A program made the translations under genes and the position numbers. Source: Natrinema soli (GTDB lineage Archaea; Halobacteriota; Halobacteria; Halobacteriales; Natrialbaceae). Taken from it: a DNA stretch of 60,548 nucleotides. Positions 50,784-60,218 of the stretch are shown piece after piece (the stretch's first letter is position 1; every line of letters starts with the position of its first letter). Below the pieces are notes generated by a model. The model made no database searches. It was not told where the DNA came from and was given only the letters and a program-made list of their open reading frames with translations. The stretch spans positions 1-60,548 of the forward strand of contig NZ_JAQIVI010000318.1 in assembly GCF_028618695.1 (NCBI RefSeq). The letters are read 5' to 3'.

Positions 50784-50949
50784 TCCACGCCGTTCGGGGC
50801 CAGAGGCGTCAGCGACGGGACGATCTCGATTCGGGCCGATATCGACTACCAGAGCCGCCGTTTCGGCGATCGCTCCCGCGGGAATCGAATTTCACACGAC
50901 CGGAGCCGATATATCGGGAGATGGAGCCGATTCTCCGACCGGTTTGCGC

Positions 50950-51141
50950 TAGAGTACCGACTGAAACGATTCACACACCGATCGCACAGTCCGCGGTTCT
51001 CGCTCCCGACGGTCGCTCACGGCTCGCTTCGCTCGCCGTTCCCGTCTCGCGGTTCTCGCTCACTCTGTTCGCTCCGAACCGCGCATCACTCCGAACCGCG
51101 CATCGCTCGATCGGGTGTGCAGTGACTGTCAGTGGCCGCTA
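50950..51141. mobile_element. MITE-like element, copy B
   Basis: About 190 bp. The left end TAGAGTACCGACTGAAACGA runs to CCGATCG, and the right end CGATCGGGTGTGCAGTGACT begins about 51108; its complement again gives CCACTG, CACTGCACAC and CCGATCG. The internal CGCGGTTCTCGCTC words are shared with copy A (23093-23322), and the 17-bp unit occurs twice (51070-51086, 51087-51103). The right end covers the stop codon of pduO (51129-51131). Confidence 0.75.
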
Positions 51142-51674
51142 TCGTAGTCGGGAGCGTCCTCCGGTTCCCCCTCGCGAGCGTTGACCACGCGAGCGAACGT
51201 GAACAGCCCGTCCGAGAGCCGATTGAGGTACTGGACCGCATCCTCGTTGATCTGCTCCTCGCCGGCGAGCGCGACCGCCCGCCGCTCCGCTCGTCGACAA
51301 ACCGTGCGAGCGTGGTGAAGCGCCGCCCCGTGTTCGCTGCCGGTCGGGAGGATGAACGAGGTTAAGGGCTCGAGTTCGCCGTCGTACTCGTCGATCCAGT
51401 CCTCGACGGTCTCGACGTGATCGGGACGGATCGCGGGGTCGTCCTCGTCCGGATCGGGATTCGCGAAATCAGCCTGGACGACGTGGAGGTGGTTCTGGAT
51501 CGCCGCCAGCCGATCGTCAATATCGTCGTGGTCGGTCGGTCGGATCGTCCCGAGCAGGGCGTTGAGTTCGTCGACGGTCCCGTAGGCCTCGATGCGGGCG
51601 CTGGATTTCGAGACGCGAGTCATGTCCCGAAGATCCGTCTGCCCGTCGTCGCCGCGACCGGTGTAGATCGACAT
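51129..51674 (-). CDS. pduO: ATP:cob(I)alamin adenosyltransferase, PduO type
   Basis: A 181-residue protein: MSIYTGRGDDGQTDL at the N-terminus is the ATP-binding loop, followed by TRVSKSSARIEAYGTVDELNALLG. The later helices FILPTGSEHGAALHHARTVCRRAERR and AVQYLNRLSDGLFTFARVVN carry the family motifs. It makes adenosylcobalamin for B12 enzymes. The frame is open to 51740, but the motif defines the ATG at 51674. Its stop codon lies inside MITE-like copy B, which may help shape the 3' end. Confidence 0.95.
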   Translation of the reverse strand: MSIYTGRGDDGQTDLRDMTRVSKSSARIEAYGTVDELNALLGTIRPTDHDDIDDRLAAIQNHLHVVQADFANPDPDEDDPAIRPDHVETVEDWIDEYDGELEPLTSFILPTGSEHGAALHHARTVCRRAERRAVALAGEEQINEDAVQYLNRLSDGLFTFARVVNAREGEPEDAPDYDSGH

Positions 51675-51808
51675 GGCTGGATCGACGGAGGGATCGCACT
51701 TAACTTCCCTGTCACTCGACGCGCCGCGGTTCGCGTTCACTCCGGAGATTCGATTCGGAGACTGCGGAAATCAGTACGTTAAACTCGCTTCGGTCTCTAG
51801 GGTCACGT

Positions 51809-51985
51809 ATGGCTCTGGAACTCGTACACGAGTGTCCCGATTGCGGGGGCGAGAAGACGTTCTACCGCGCCGCCAGCACGACGCTCCACCTCGGCGAGAA
51901 GGTCAAGTGGCACTGCCCGGACTGCGACTACGGGTTCGTCCGGATCGGCGACAACGGAACCGCCGTGGACTCGAGCACGGTTTAA
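51809..51985 (+). CDS. Small zinc-ribbon protein, 58 aa
   Basis: A short gene whose product begins MALELVHECPDCGGEKTFYR and continues STTLHLGEKVKWHCPDCDYG and FVRIGDNGTAVD. Two C-P-D-C knuckles (C9/C12 and C36/C39) form a classic zinc ribbon. A TTAAAC box at about 51777-51782 lies 29 bp upstream of the ATG. Proteins with this layout are widespread in haloarchaea; function unknown. Divergent from pduO. Confidence 0.85.
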   Translation: MALELVHECPDCGGEKTFYRAASTTLHLGEKVKWHCPDCDYGFVRIGDNGTAVDSSTV

Positions 51986-52167
51986 CGGTGTAGACTCGAT
52001 TCCGAACCGAGCGTCTCGACCCGCGTTTTCGCGCGAAATCCTCTGCTGATGGTTCTGCCGTAGTAGAAACACCAGCGAGTCCCGTGAAGAGCTTCCACAA
52101 ACGGGTCCGGGGATTCGATCGAATAACCGCACGGTGACCGAACGAAGACAACGAACCGATCGATCGC

Positions 52168-53712
52168 TTACGAGTCGTCCGAAAGCGCCTGCCACGACAG
52201 CCGCGGGTTCCGCGCGGCGCTCGTCTGGTCGATTCGACGGGCGGTAGTGCGTTCCGGCGCGGCCTCGAGCGTCGCATCGTCCTCGCCGGCGACCGCGTTG
52301 AACGCGGCGGCGAGTCGATCGAGGGTGTCCTTGCTCTCGATTTCGGTCGGCTCGGTCATCAGGGCCTCGGGGACGATCTCGGGCCACTTGGTCGTCGGCG
52401 GGTGGACGCCGTAGTCGAGCATCCGCTTCGCGACGTCGGCGGCGTCCTGTTCACCGGCGCTGGCGACGAACTCGTGGTGGAACGGGCCGTAGGGGATGTC
52501 GTACTCGATCCGCTCTGCGAGATAGTTCGCGTTGAGCACCGCGGAGGCGCTCGCGTCCGCGAGTCCCTCGTCGCCGAGGCGGGCGATGTAGGCGAACGCC
52601 TTGAGGAGCACCAGCCAGTTGCCGTCGAACCCGTGGACCTTGCCGATCGTGTGTTCGGGATCGAACCGCTCGTAGACCGGATCGCCCCCTTTCGAGTCCT
52701 CGCCACGCTTGCGGACGCGCGGTGCGGGCAGGAACGGGGCGAGTTCGTCGACGACGCCGACCGGACCGGCACCCGGCCCGCCGCCGCCGTGGGGCGTCGC
52801 GAACGTCTTGTGGACGTTGTAGTGCATCACGTCGAAGCCCATGTCGCCCGGCCGAGCGCGGCCGAGAAGGGCGTTCAGGTTCGCCCCATCGTAGTAGAGC
52901 AGGCCGCCGACGTCGTGGACCATCGCCGCGATTTCGGTGATGTCACGCTCGAACAGACCGAGCGTATTCGGGTTGGTCAGCATGAGCGCCGCGGTGTGCT
53001 CGGAGAGGGCGGCCTCGAGCGCCTCGCGGTCGGCCCGGCCCTCGTCGTCGCTGGGCAGGGAGACGACGTCGTAGCCGCCCAGCGCGGCGCTGGCGAAGTT
53101 AGTCCCGTGGGCGCTCTCCGGGATGATGACCTCGTCCCGATGCCCCTCGTCGTTGTGTTCGTGGTACGCCGCGGCGACGCGAATCCCGACGAACTCGCCG
53201 GCCGCGCCGGCGGGCGGCTGAAGCGTCACCGCGTCCATCCCGCCGATCCGGCCGAGGTAGTCCTGCAGCCGGGAGAGGAGTTCGAGCGTCCCCTGGATGG
53301 ACTCTTCGGATCGATCCGGGTGAACGGCCGCCGACGGCAGCGCGGCCACGTCCTCGGTGAACTTCGGGTTGTACTTCATCGTGCACGAGCCCAGCGGGTA
53401 GGGCCCGCTATCGATCCCGTAGATCATCTGCGAGAGCCGCGTGTAGTGGCGCGCCAATTCGGGTTCGGAGAGTTCGGGCAACTCGAGCGAGTCCCGCGTC
53501 AGGTCGTCGGGGAGCGGCGATCCGTCGGCATCATGTCGGGCATCGAGACTGTAACTATCGCTGTCAGCGTCACTACCACTGTCCCCATCGCCGATCTCGA
53601 CCCGCGTCTGATCCTTCTCGGAGAGCAGCGGTTCGTACTCACCGTTCTCGATGAATCGAGCCTGATCGTAGCGCGACTGTGCGGCGTCGTCGTCGGATCT
53701 GTCGTCGCTCAT
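52168..53712 (-). CDS. gcvPB: Glycine dehydrogenase (decarboxylating) subunit 2
   Basis: A 514-residue protein. [17 protein letters not shown] (about 105-121), [16 protein letters not shown] and [21 protein letters not shown] are family motifs; the PLP-binding Lys is K302 in [19 protein letters not shown]. It is the catalytic half of the split P-protein that decarboxylates glycine in the cleavage system. An acidic insert (about 38-58) is a halophilic feature. Start overlaps the end of gcvPA by 4 bp. gcvT and gcvH are not in the window. Confidence 0.96.
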   Translation of the reverse strand: MSDDRSDDDAAQSRYDQARFIENGEYEPLLSEKDQTRVEIGDGDSGSDADSDSYSLDARHDADGSPLPDDLTRDSLELPELSEPELARHYTRLSQMIYGIDSGPYPLGSCTMKYNPKFTEDVAALPSAAVHPDRSEESIQGTLELLSRLQDYLGRIGGMDAVTLQPPAGAAGEFVGIRVAAAYHEHNDEGHRDEVIIPESAHGTNFASAALGGYDVVSLPSDDEGRADREALEAALSEHTAALMLTNPNTLGLFERDITEIAAMVHDVGGLLYYDGANLNALLGRARPGDMGFDVMHYNVHKTFATPHGGGGPGAGPVGVVDELAPFLPAPRVRKRGEDSKGGDPVYERFDPEHTIGKVHGFDGNWLVLLKAFAYIARLGDEGLADASASAVLNANYLAERIEYDIPYGPFHHEFVASAGEQDAADVAKRMLDYGVHPPTTKWPEIVPEALMTEPTEIESKDTLDRLAAAFNAVAGEDDATLEAAPERTTARRIDQTSAARNPRLSWQALSDDS

Positions 53713-55046
53713 CGTGCCGCCTCCTCGAGGGCCTCGACGAATCGATCGATCCGGTCGTCGGGAACGCCGGCGACGCAGACCTGAATCTCGTGGTCACCGA
53801 GGACGTGAACCGCGAAGCCGAGTCGCTCGAGGTCCTCGGCGACGGCCCGTGCGGGCTGGTCGACATGGGCGACGAACTCTCGAACGTGGTGGCGGTCGTG
53901 GACCGGCGCTTTGACGCCGACGATGTCGTCGAGGCGCTCCGCGAGGTCCCTGGCTCGGATGACGTCGCGTTTCGCGAGATCGACCATCCCGGTCGGCCCG
54001 AGGACGGCGGCGTGTATCGCGGTTCGGAGCGCGACCCAGGCCTGGTTCGTACAGATATTGCTCGTCGCGCGTTCCCGGCGGATGTGCTGTTCGCGAGTCT
54101 GGAGGGTGAGCGTGAACGCCCGGCGGTCGGTCGCGTCCTCGCTGACACCGACCAGTCGGCCGGGAACCTGGCGCAGGTACTCCTCGCGCGTCGCAAAGAG
54201 GCCGAGTCCCATCCCGTAGCTCGTCGGGAGACCGAGCACGCTCGCGTCGCCGACGACGACGTCGACACCGACGTCCGCGGGTCGCTCGAGCAGGGACAGC
54301 GCGATCGGATCCGAGCCGAGCGTGTAGAGCGCGTTGTTGTCGTCAGCGAGGTCGCCGACCGCCGCGAGGTGCTCCTCGATCGTCCCGCGCACGGTCGGAT
54401 TCTCGGCGTAGATCATCACGACCTCCTCGTCGACGGTCGCCTCGAGCCCCGCGAGGTCGACGTTCCCGTCGTCGATCGGATACTCATTGACGGCGAGATC
54501 GGTACCGGCCACGTAGTTCTCGAGCGTGCTCCGCCGTTCCTCCCGCAGGAGTTCGGGAACGAGCACGCGGTGACCCGTCGTATCGCGGACGCGGTCGGCC
54601 AGCGTCGCGGCCTCGCCGAGCGCCGTCGCCGCGTCGTAGATCGAGCAGTTCGCGATCGCGAGGCCGGTCAGTTCGACCAGCAGCGACTGGTACTCGAACA
54701 GGGCCTGCAAGAACCCCTGGGAGATCTCCGGCTGGTACTGTGTGTACGACGTGAGAAACTCCGAGCGATCCGCGAGGTGGTCGACCAGCGACGGAACGTA
54801 GTAGCCGTAGTGGCCGCGTCCGAGCAGTTCGGTCACGTCGTCGTTGCGACCCAGAATAGATCGAACCAGCCGTCGCGTTTCCCGTTCCGTGCGTGCGTCG
54901 ATGTCGAAGCGGCCCTCGAACGCGACGTCGGCCGGAATGTCGAAGAGGTCTTCGACACTTCCCGCACCGACCGCCTCGAGCATCGCCGCGCGGTCCTCGT
55001 TCGTGTGGGGAGCGTACGGACTCCCCGTAGCGTGTGATCCGTGCAT
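53709..55046 (-). CDS. gcvPA: Glycine dehydrogenase (decarboxylating) subunit 1
   Basis: A 445-residue protein: [92 protein letters not shown] and [23 protein letters not shown] are typical. It pairs with gcvPB as an alpha2beta2 P-protein. The frame is open to 55295, but the ATG at 55046 gives the family start. Divergent from the DUF2270 gene. Confidence 0.96.
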   Translation of the reverse strand: MHGSHATGSPYAPHTNEDRAAMLEAVGAGSVEDLFDIPADVAFEGRFDIDARTERETRRLVRSILGRNDDVTELLGRGHYGYYVPSLVDHLADRSEFLTSYTQYQPEISQGFLQALFEYQSLLVELTGLAIANCSIYDAATALGEAATLADRVRDTTGHRVLVPELLREERRSTLENYVAGTDLAVNEYPIDDGNVDLAGLEATVDEEVVMIYAENPTVRGTIEEHLAAVGDLADDNNALYTLGSDPIALSLLERPADVGVDVVVGDASVLGLPTSYGMGLGLFATREEYLRQVPGRLVGVSEDATDRRAFTLTLQTREQHIRRERATSNICTNQAWVALRTAIHAAVLGPTGMVDLAKRDVIRARDLAERLDDIVGVKAPVHDRHHVREFVAHVDQPARAVAEDLERLGFAVHVLGDHEIQVCVAGVPDDRIDRFVEALEEAAR

Positions 55047-55251
55047 GATTAGCAGTGGTCCCGATCGATCGCTCCGGTTCGCCCCCACCCGCGTCGATTG
55101 CGTCGTTCGATCCGAGACACGATACACGTCTCTAGCGGGCACGGGGTTATGAACGCACTCGTTTCGGACTGACGGGCCGGTAGTCGCCGTCTCCTCTACC
55201 CTGCAGGCGCTACACGGACCACTATAGCAGACGCCGGTGTCGGAGGGTCGC

Positions 55252-56031
55252 ATGGTCGACGCAGGCGACGAGACACGTGCGGACGATAACGACACTCGAG
55301 ACGGGGGACTCGAGGGAGACGGCGGGGAGGACCGGGACGCTCGAGACGGCCCGCTCGATCGCGGCGATCAGGAGATCGGTGCGACGGCCGCGGCCGACAC
55401 CGATTCGCTGCTCGGCGTGCTCCCCCACTTCTATCGGGGGGAGGTCAGTCAGGCCAACAGCGCGCAGGACCGGATCGATCGGACGACCGACTGGGCGATC
55501 ACGCTCCTCGCTGCGGTGCTCTCGATCGTCTTTTCGAGTCGGAATATGCCCGCCTTCCTGCTCCTGATCGGGATGTTCGTCCTCTCGATCTTCCTGTTCT
55601 ACGAGGTTCGCCGCTACCGGTTCTACGACCACTGGCGCGCCCGCGTCCGGTTCATTCAGGAGAACGTGTTCGCGAACGCCTTCGAGCCCGTCGGCGTCGA
55701 ACATCCGGCCTGGCGCGAGGAACTAAGCGACGATCTCCGGAATCCGACGTTCAAGGTATCGACTCGAGAGGCACTCTCTCGGCGTATTCGTCGCGTGTAC
55801 GGGCTCCTGTTCACGGTGGCAGGGGTCGGCTGGGCGTTCAAAGTCACGATGTTTACCCCGGAGCAGCAGTGGACGGAAGCCGCCGAATTACCGGGGATCC
55901 ACGGTGCGGTCGTGGCGGCAGTCCTCGGCCTCTTCTTCGTGAGCGTGATCGCACTCGGGCTGTGGCCGGGGGGCCGGGAGGCGAAAGGCGAGATTCACGG
56001 CGTAAAACCCGGCGAGTGGAAGAACGAGTAG
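55252..56031 (+). CDS. DUF2270 membrane protein (paralogue)
   Basis: A 259-residue protein with an acidic 45-residue head, then [107 protein letters not shown] and the ending [16 protein letters not shown]. Four membrane segments. Closely resembles the protein at 48063-48800. ATG at 55252 is preceded by GGAGGG, and an ACTATAG box at 55221-55227 fits this start better than the GTG at 55237. Confidence 0.87.
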   Translation: MVDAGDETRADDNDTRDGGLEGDGGEDRDARDGPLDRGDQEIGATAAADTDSLLGVLPHFYRGEVSQANSAQDRIDRTTDWAITLLAAVLSIVFSSRNMPAFLLLIGMFVLSIFLFYEVRRYRFYDHWRARVRFIQENVFANAFEPVGVEHPAWREELSDDLRNPTFKVSTREALSRRIRRVYGLLFTVAGVGWAFKVTMFTPEQQWTEAAELPGIHGAVVAAVLGLFFVSVIALGLWPGGREAKGEIHGVKPGEWKNE

Positions 56032-56048
56032 CGATGTCAGCAGTGCGA

Positions 56049-57224
56049 TTACGAATCGGAACAGGAGTCGTCGCCTGGATCAGTCGGTGATTCAACACCT
56101 ACGCCCTCGTCCGACTCGGTTGCGGACTCTTGTTCGCCGGCCGGCTCCGTGGGGCCAGCCCCTACTCCCTCGCCTCCGGTGACGGCCCCGGCGATCGGTT
56201 GATCCGTGCGCGCTCGAGCGAAGCAATCGAGGGTGAGTTTCGCGCCGCCGAGGACGACCGGGCCGATGAACAGCCCGACGGCACCGAAGGCGATGAGGCC
56301 GCCGAAGATCCCCACGACGACGATAGCGGAGTTGAAGGCGCTGGTCCGGCCGATCAGCGCGGGACGCAGGTACGAATCCGAGAAGGTGACGAGCAGTCCG
56401 TAGATGGCCATTACCGCGCCGGCGGTCGGCCGCCCCATCGCGACCAAGTAGGCCGCCGCCGGGATCCAGATCCCGAACGCGCCGACGAGCGGGAGCAGCG
56501 TCAGGACGAACGTCGCGACGGTGAGAAAGACGACGGCGGGGACGCCGGCGATCGCCAGCCCGACCCCGAGCATCACCGCCTGAATGGCCGCAACGGCGAC
56601 GTTCCCGACGACCGAGGCCCACATCAGCCGATCCAGCCCCGTGCTGAGTTCGTCCAGAATCTCGTCGTCGATCGGCAACACCCACTGGAACCACGCGACG
56701 AGTCGCTCCCCGTCCCGCAACAGCGCGAAGAGGACGAACAGCGTGACGGTCAGGCCGATGAACATACTCGGCAAACTACCGACGAGATTGATCGCCCCCG
56801 ACGTGACTTCCTGGATGGCGGTCGCGATGCGTCCCTGATTCGATTCGTACAGGTCCACGAGATCGACGGCGTACCCGTTCGTCTCGAGCACTCCCTCGAC
56901 CGTCTCGACGTTGATTTCGCCCTGCCTGATCGAGCGAACCAGCCGGAGCGACTGTCGAACCGCGACCGAGATAACGTAGACGAGCGGGATCAACACGATA
57001 AGCAACGTGGCGATTACCACCGTGATCGCCGCGAACGTCGGTCTGATGTACTGCTCGAGCCGTCGCTGGACGGGCAGCAGAATGTACGCGAGAACGACGC
57101 CGAACAGGACGTACTGGAGATACGGGAGGAGGACGAACAGTGCGAGAAGACCGCTCAGCAGTGCGAACACGGTCAATCCGGGCTGCTCGACGATCCAGTC
57201 CGGTGGATCGGGACTGTCTGGCAT
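56049..57224 (-). CDS. AI-2E family (PerM-like) membrane transporter
   Basis: A 391-residue protein with about seven to eight membrane segments. Two N-terminal helices are followed by the soluble stretch RLVRSIRQGEINVETVEGVLETNGYAVDLVDLYESNQGRIATAIQEV and LPSMFIGLTVTLFVLFALLRDGERLVAWF. The C-terminal half has LPLVGAFGIWIPAAAYLVAMG, SDSYLRPALIGRTSAFNSAIVVVGIFGGLIAFGAVGLFIGPVVLG, the family signature. Members export diverse small molecules or sodium; substrate unknown. Start set by the TATA box at 57244-57251. Confidence 0.9.
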   Translation of the reverse strand: MPDSPDPPDWIVEQPGLTVFALLSGLLALFVLLPYLQYVLFGVVLAYILLPVQRRLEQYIRPTFAAITVVIATLLIVLIPLVYVISVAVRQSLRLVRSIRQGEINVETVEGVLETNGYAVDLVDLYESNQGRIATAIQEVTSGAINLVGSLPSMFIGLTVTLFVLFALLRDGERLVAWFQWVLPIDDEILDELSTGLDRLMWASVVGNVAVAAIQAVMLGVGLAIAGVPAVVFLTVATFVLTLLPLVGAFGIWIPAAAYLVAMGRPTAGAVMAIYGLLVTFSDSYLRPALIGRTSAFNSAIVVVGIFGGLIAFGAVGLFIGPVVLGGAKLTLDCFARARTDQPIAGAVTGGEGVGAGPTEPAGEQESATESDEGVGVESPTDPGDDSCSDS

Positions 57225-57243
57225 GTCTGGAGATGCAATATCC

Positions 57244-57251
57244 CTATAAAT
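57244..57251 (-). promoter_or_regulatory. TATA box of the AI-2E family gene
   Basis: ATTTATAG on the minus strand, about 24 bp before the ATG at 57224; leaderless arrangement. Confidence 0.6.
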
Positions 57252-57435
57252 TAGTCCACTGATACGATTTGCTAACCATTTGATTTCCAAGAAGTCTGGA
57301 ACAACTCACAGACCCTCCTCACGCCTCCTAACGAATGCGCAGCTTAGCAACCTCTTTTACCGGGGTCCTCTCTCGTTCGCTTCGCTCACTCGGTCGAACC
57401 CCGGCAAAACCCGTTGATGCCAGTAGGCCGCCGTC

Positions 57436-57483
57436 GCGGGGTTTCACCCCGCTCCGGCGGAAAACCGCTCGCGTCGCGAGCGG
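57436..57483 (-). terminator. Two perfect GC hairpins after the HMG-CoA synthase gene
   Basis: GCGGGGT-TTC-ACCCCGC at 57436-57452 and CCGCTCGC-GTC-GCGAGCGG at 57465-57483. The second has the same GTC loop as the hairpin at 38021-38037. They lie 31-78 bp past the hmgS stop. Further on, near 57359-57404, ACCGGGGTC and GAACCCCGG can also pair at longer range. Confidence 0.45.
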
Positions 57484-57513
57484 ATGCTTGCGTACCGCCG
57501 TGCGTTCAATGCG

Positions 57514-58851
57514 CTACTCCACGTATCGGTACTTCCGCTCGCCCATGCGGCCCCAGCCGTCGAAGACGAACTCCTCGGTGGGCGTCGTGAACTCCTCGAC
57601 GTCGACGTCCATCTCGTGGTTGTGGGCGTCGTGGATCTCCTCGTAGTCCTCCCACGACATCTCGTAGCGATCGGCAAGTTGTTCGTCGACGTTCAGGGCG
57701 TCGATCTCCTCGGCCCACCCCTCTCGAATCGTCTCGGAGTGAATCTCCGCCTGTGCGCCGCTGCCGTAGGAGCCGATGAGCATCTTTTCGCCGGTCATCT
57801 CTCGGCCCTGCTCGCGAGCGTGTTTGAGCGCGCTCGCGCGGGCGACGTGGACGGAGCCCGTGTACCAGTTGCCGACCTCGCGGGCGATGGTCAGGGTCGG
57901 ATCGATCGTCGTGTCGTACCACTCCGCGTAGCGGTCGGTGTCCTTGAGGAGGTCCATGTACTCCCGGAGCGCGTCGCGATACTCCTCGTCGGAGTCGAAC
58001 GCCTCGGGTCGGGGCTGCCGACCGATTTCCTCGGCCAGTTTGTCCTCGATTTCCGTATTTCGGGTGATGTGGCGGAACGCAAGCAATGCCGCCTTCCGGA
58101 CCATCCCCGGGAACGGCGTGTGGAACGGCGCGTAGACGAAGTCCGCCTCGTGGACCTCGCCCGCGACGCTCTCGTAGTCCTCAAGGGCCTCTCGCATGCG
58201 CGCGAGGTAGACTTGGACGGACCGTTTGCCGTCGACCGACGGGAACTGCTGGTTCGGTTTGAGGAAGTCCGTCTCGTCGGCCGATCCGTACCCCTGCTCG
58301 GCGGAGAGTTCGACGAGGTTCGGATCCTCGCTGATGAGCATCGCGACGGCTCCGGCCCCCTGGGTCGCCTCGCCGTCGTCACCGCGCGCGTAGAGCGCGG
58401 TGTCGGTCGCGATGACCAGCGCCGAGCGGCCGCGATTGCGGCCCGCGCGGATCCAGTTGTAGGCATCGTCCAGACTCTGGGTCCCCGCGATACAGGCGAA
58501 CTTCCGCTCGCCCTTGTTCGCGTGATGGAAGTCACCGTCGTACACCTGCTCGAGGCAGCCAGCGACGTACGTCGAAACCGGCTTCGAGTTGTCGAAGGCG
58601 CTCTCGGTCGCAACGTCGATTCGACCGATATCGGCCGGCTCGAGTCCTTTCCGTTCCATCAGTCGGTGGGCAGCGTTCGCTCCCATCGTGACGATGTCCT
58701 CGTAGCTATCGGGGAACGAACTCGCGTTGAGCCCGAGCCCTTTCGTGTACTTTTCCGGGTCTTCGCCCTTCTCCGGGGCGAACGTGCCAGGAAGGTCCAG
58801 TTTGAGGTTCCCGGTCCAGATCTCGACGGCGTCGATACCGACTGCAGTCAT
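57514..58851 (-). CDS. hmgB: Hydroxymethylglutaryl-CoA synthase
   Basis: A 445-residue protein, the usual haloarchaeal size. The catalytic triad is visible: Glu83 (VATESAFDNSK), Cys120 (KFACIAGTQSL) and His244 (YAPFHTPFPGM). YTGSVHVARASAL and IGSYGSGAQAEIHSE are other conserved stretches. It condenses acetyl-CoA with acetoacetyl-CoA to HMG-CoA, the step before HMG-CoA reductase in the mevalonate route to archaeal lipids. Also called mvaS. Confidence 0.96.
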   Translation of the reverse strand: MTAVGIDAVEIWTGNLKLDLPGTFAPEKGEDPEKYTKGLGLNASSFPDSYEDIVTMGANAAHRLMERKGLEPADIGRIDVATESAFDNSKPVSTYVAGCLEQVYDGDFHHANKGERKFACIAGTQSLDDAYNWIRAGRNRGRSALVIATDTALYARGDDGEATQGAGAVAMLISEDPNLVELSAEQGYGSADETDFLKPNQQFPSVDGKRSVQVYLARMREALEDYESVAGEVHEADFVYAPFHTPFPGMVRKAALLAFRHITRNTEIEDKLAEEIGRQPRPEAFDSDEEYRDALREYMDLLKDTDRYAEWYDTTIDPTLTIAREVGNWYTGSVHVARASALKHAREQGREMTGEKMLIGSYGSGAQAEIHSETIREGWAEEIDALNVDEQLADRYEMSWEDYEEIHDAHNHEMDVDVEEFTTPTEEFVFDGWGRMGERKYRYVE

Positions 58852-58993
58852 GTCTCGTCAATACAGGTGATGGTACAAGGTATTGTCGTTCGGTGTTTCG
58901 ACGATCGTCGAAGGAAATGTGGCCGACGGGATCGACCGGCTCTATCCGGCCGCTCGGATTCGTACGCGATCGTCGTCGTTTCGTGACACCCGG

Positions 58994-59365
58994 TTAGATT
59001 GGACGAGTCGCCGTCCTAGTCGTCGGCCGACCCCTCGTAGGTCGCGTCTCGATGGTTACGTTCGCCCAGTCGGTCGTCTCGAGGGTTCCTGTCGGATCCG
59101 GCGAGTTCGTTAGGAAGATCCGCGTGGGGTAGGAGGTCCCGAGCGTGACCGACACCGACCGGGTGCCGCCGCCGGTTCCGACGTTCCGGACGGCGTTTCG
59201 CAGGTCCTGTAGTTCCCCGTGAACCCGCTGATTGTGCTCGCTCTCGACCGCCCCGTTCTCTGCAGGAACGGCATTTACCTGATAGAGCGCGAGCGCGGCG
59301 AAGATGATAGCGAGCATCAGCACCGCCCCAATCTGGACGGTCACTGCACGTTCGTCTCGCCGCAA
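58994..59365 (-). CDS. Pilin-like exported protein of haloarchaeal type, probably truncated
   Basis: From a TTG at 59365 the 123-residue product starts MRRDERAVTVQIGAVLMLAI, a class-III-like leader and helix. QRVHGELQDLRNAVRNVGTGG and SVSVTLGTSYPTRIFLTNSPDP follow, the usual head of a haloarchaeal secreted family whose members are, as I recall, several times longer. The current frame ends at 58994 in an Arg/Thr-rich tail. In another frame the DNA over about 59021-59056 reads RDATYEGSADD then stop, so a frameshift or truncation is likely. A GTTTAC box at 59394-59399 supports the TTG start. Could be a pseudogene. Confidence 0.55.
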   Translation of the reverse strand: MRRDERAVTVQIGAVLMLAIIFAALALYQVNAVPAENGAVESEHNQRVHGELQDLRNAVRNVGTGGGTRSVSVTLGTSYPTRIFLTNSPDPTGTLETTDWANVTIETRPTRGRPTTRTATRPI

Positions 59366-59470
59366 TGACAGAGCCGAGGATAGTCGTGATAGCGTAAACG
59401 TCTGGTGGCTACGGAACGGCGAACCCGCCGCCCAAAACAAACGTATCGCTCGAGCGGCCGCGCGTGCTCG

Positions 59471-60049
59471 TTACTCGTCCTCTTCGACGACTTCGGGATC
59501 GCTCATCGCGCTCTGGAGGCTGTCCAGGCCGTTGATCCACTCCGTGACCAGTCCGTACTCGAGGTTCTCGGCGACGGTCATGTCGAGCTCGTTGCCGTCG
59601 ATGATGAGCGTCCCGGCCTGGGCCGCGTAGCCGAGTGCGGCGTCGAGGTCCTCTTCGGCCTCCGCGTCGGCCGCGGCGCCGAGGTAGTCGCCGACGCTGC
59701 CCTCGTCGGCGGGTCCGTTGGCGACGTACTCCTCGGCCGCGAAGAAGACGCAGACCAGGCTCGTCTGGACGCCGTCGACGAGGATCAGCTTCTCCTCGTC
59801 CTCGATATCCACCTCGCTGAGGACGATCTCGCGAACGTCCGCGATCTCTCCGAGCGCATCCTCCTGATCGAGTTCGTCGTCGTCGTAGGCGGCGACGATC
59901 TTCGCGATCGCGATCGCCGTGTCATCCTGCAGGTTGAGCAGGAGCCGCGCCGACGATTCGTCCTCCGGATCGATGTCTTCGTCTTTGATGCGACCGATCC
60001 AGTTCTGCCAGCGTTCCTCCGAGTAGAACTCGGTCGGGGGATTGCTCAT
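59471..60049 (-). CDS. DUF2150 family protein
   Basis: A 192-residue acidic protein: FYSEERWQNWIGRIKDEDIDPEDESSARLLLNLQDDTAIAIAKIVAAYDDDEL and ADVREIVLSEVDIEDEEKLILVDGVQTSLVCVFFAAEEYVA match the archaeal DUF2150 pattern. Soluble, all-helical prediction, one cysteine. Function unknown. Confidence 0.88.
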   Translation of the reverse strand: MSNPPTEFYSEERWQNWIGRIKDEDIDPEDESSARLLLNLQDDTAIAIAKIVAAYDDDELDQEDALGEIADVREIVLSEVDIEDEEKLILVDGVQTSLVCVFFAAEEYVANGPADEGSVGDYLGAAADAEAEEDLDAALGYAAQAGTLIIDGNELDMTVAENLEYGLVTEWINGLDSLQSAMSDPEVVEEDE

Positions 60050-60218
60050 ACAGACACCTACACCGGCCGCTTGAAATGCCTTTCTCTACACTAGCCGCCG
60101 CGAGTGAATGTTTAGTGGGACCGAACGAAAACGCAATACCCGCCTACGGCCGCCCTAGTTGCCCAGATACGGCGCTTCCTGCTGTTAGTTCCCCGAACAG
60201 TCGAAACGTAACCAGTGA

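Noticed and set aside
51675..51808. Cobalamin riboswitch before pduO
   Set aside because: The region is too short and shows no B12-box-like sequence; only a likely promoter between divergent genes.
57359..57404. Further MITE-like copy (TCGTTCGCTTCGCTCACTCG)
   Set aside because: Shares only the CGCTTCGCTC word; flanking ACCGGGGT/ACCCCGG pairing is different from the element's ends.
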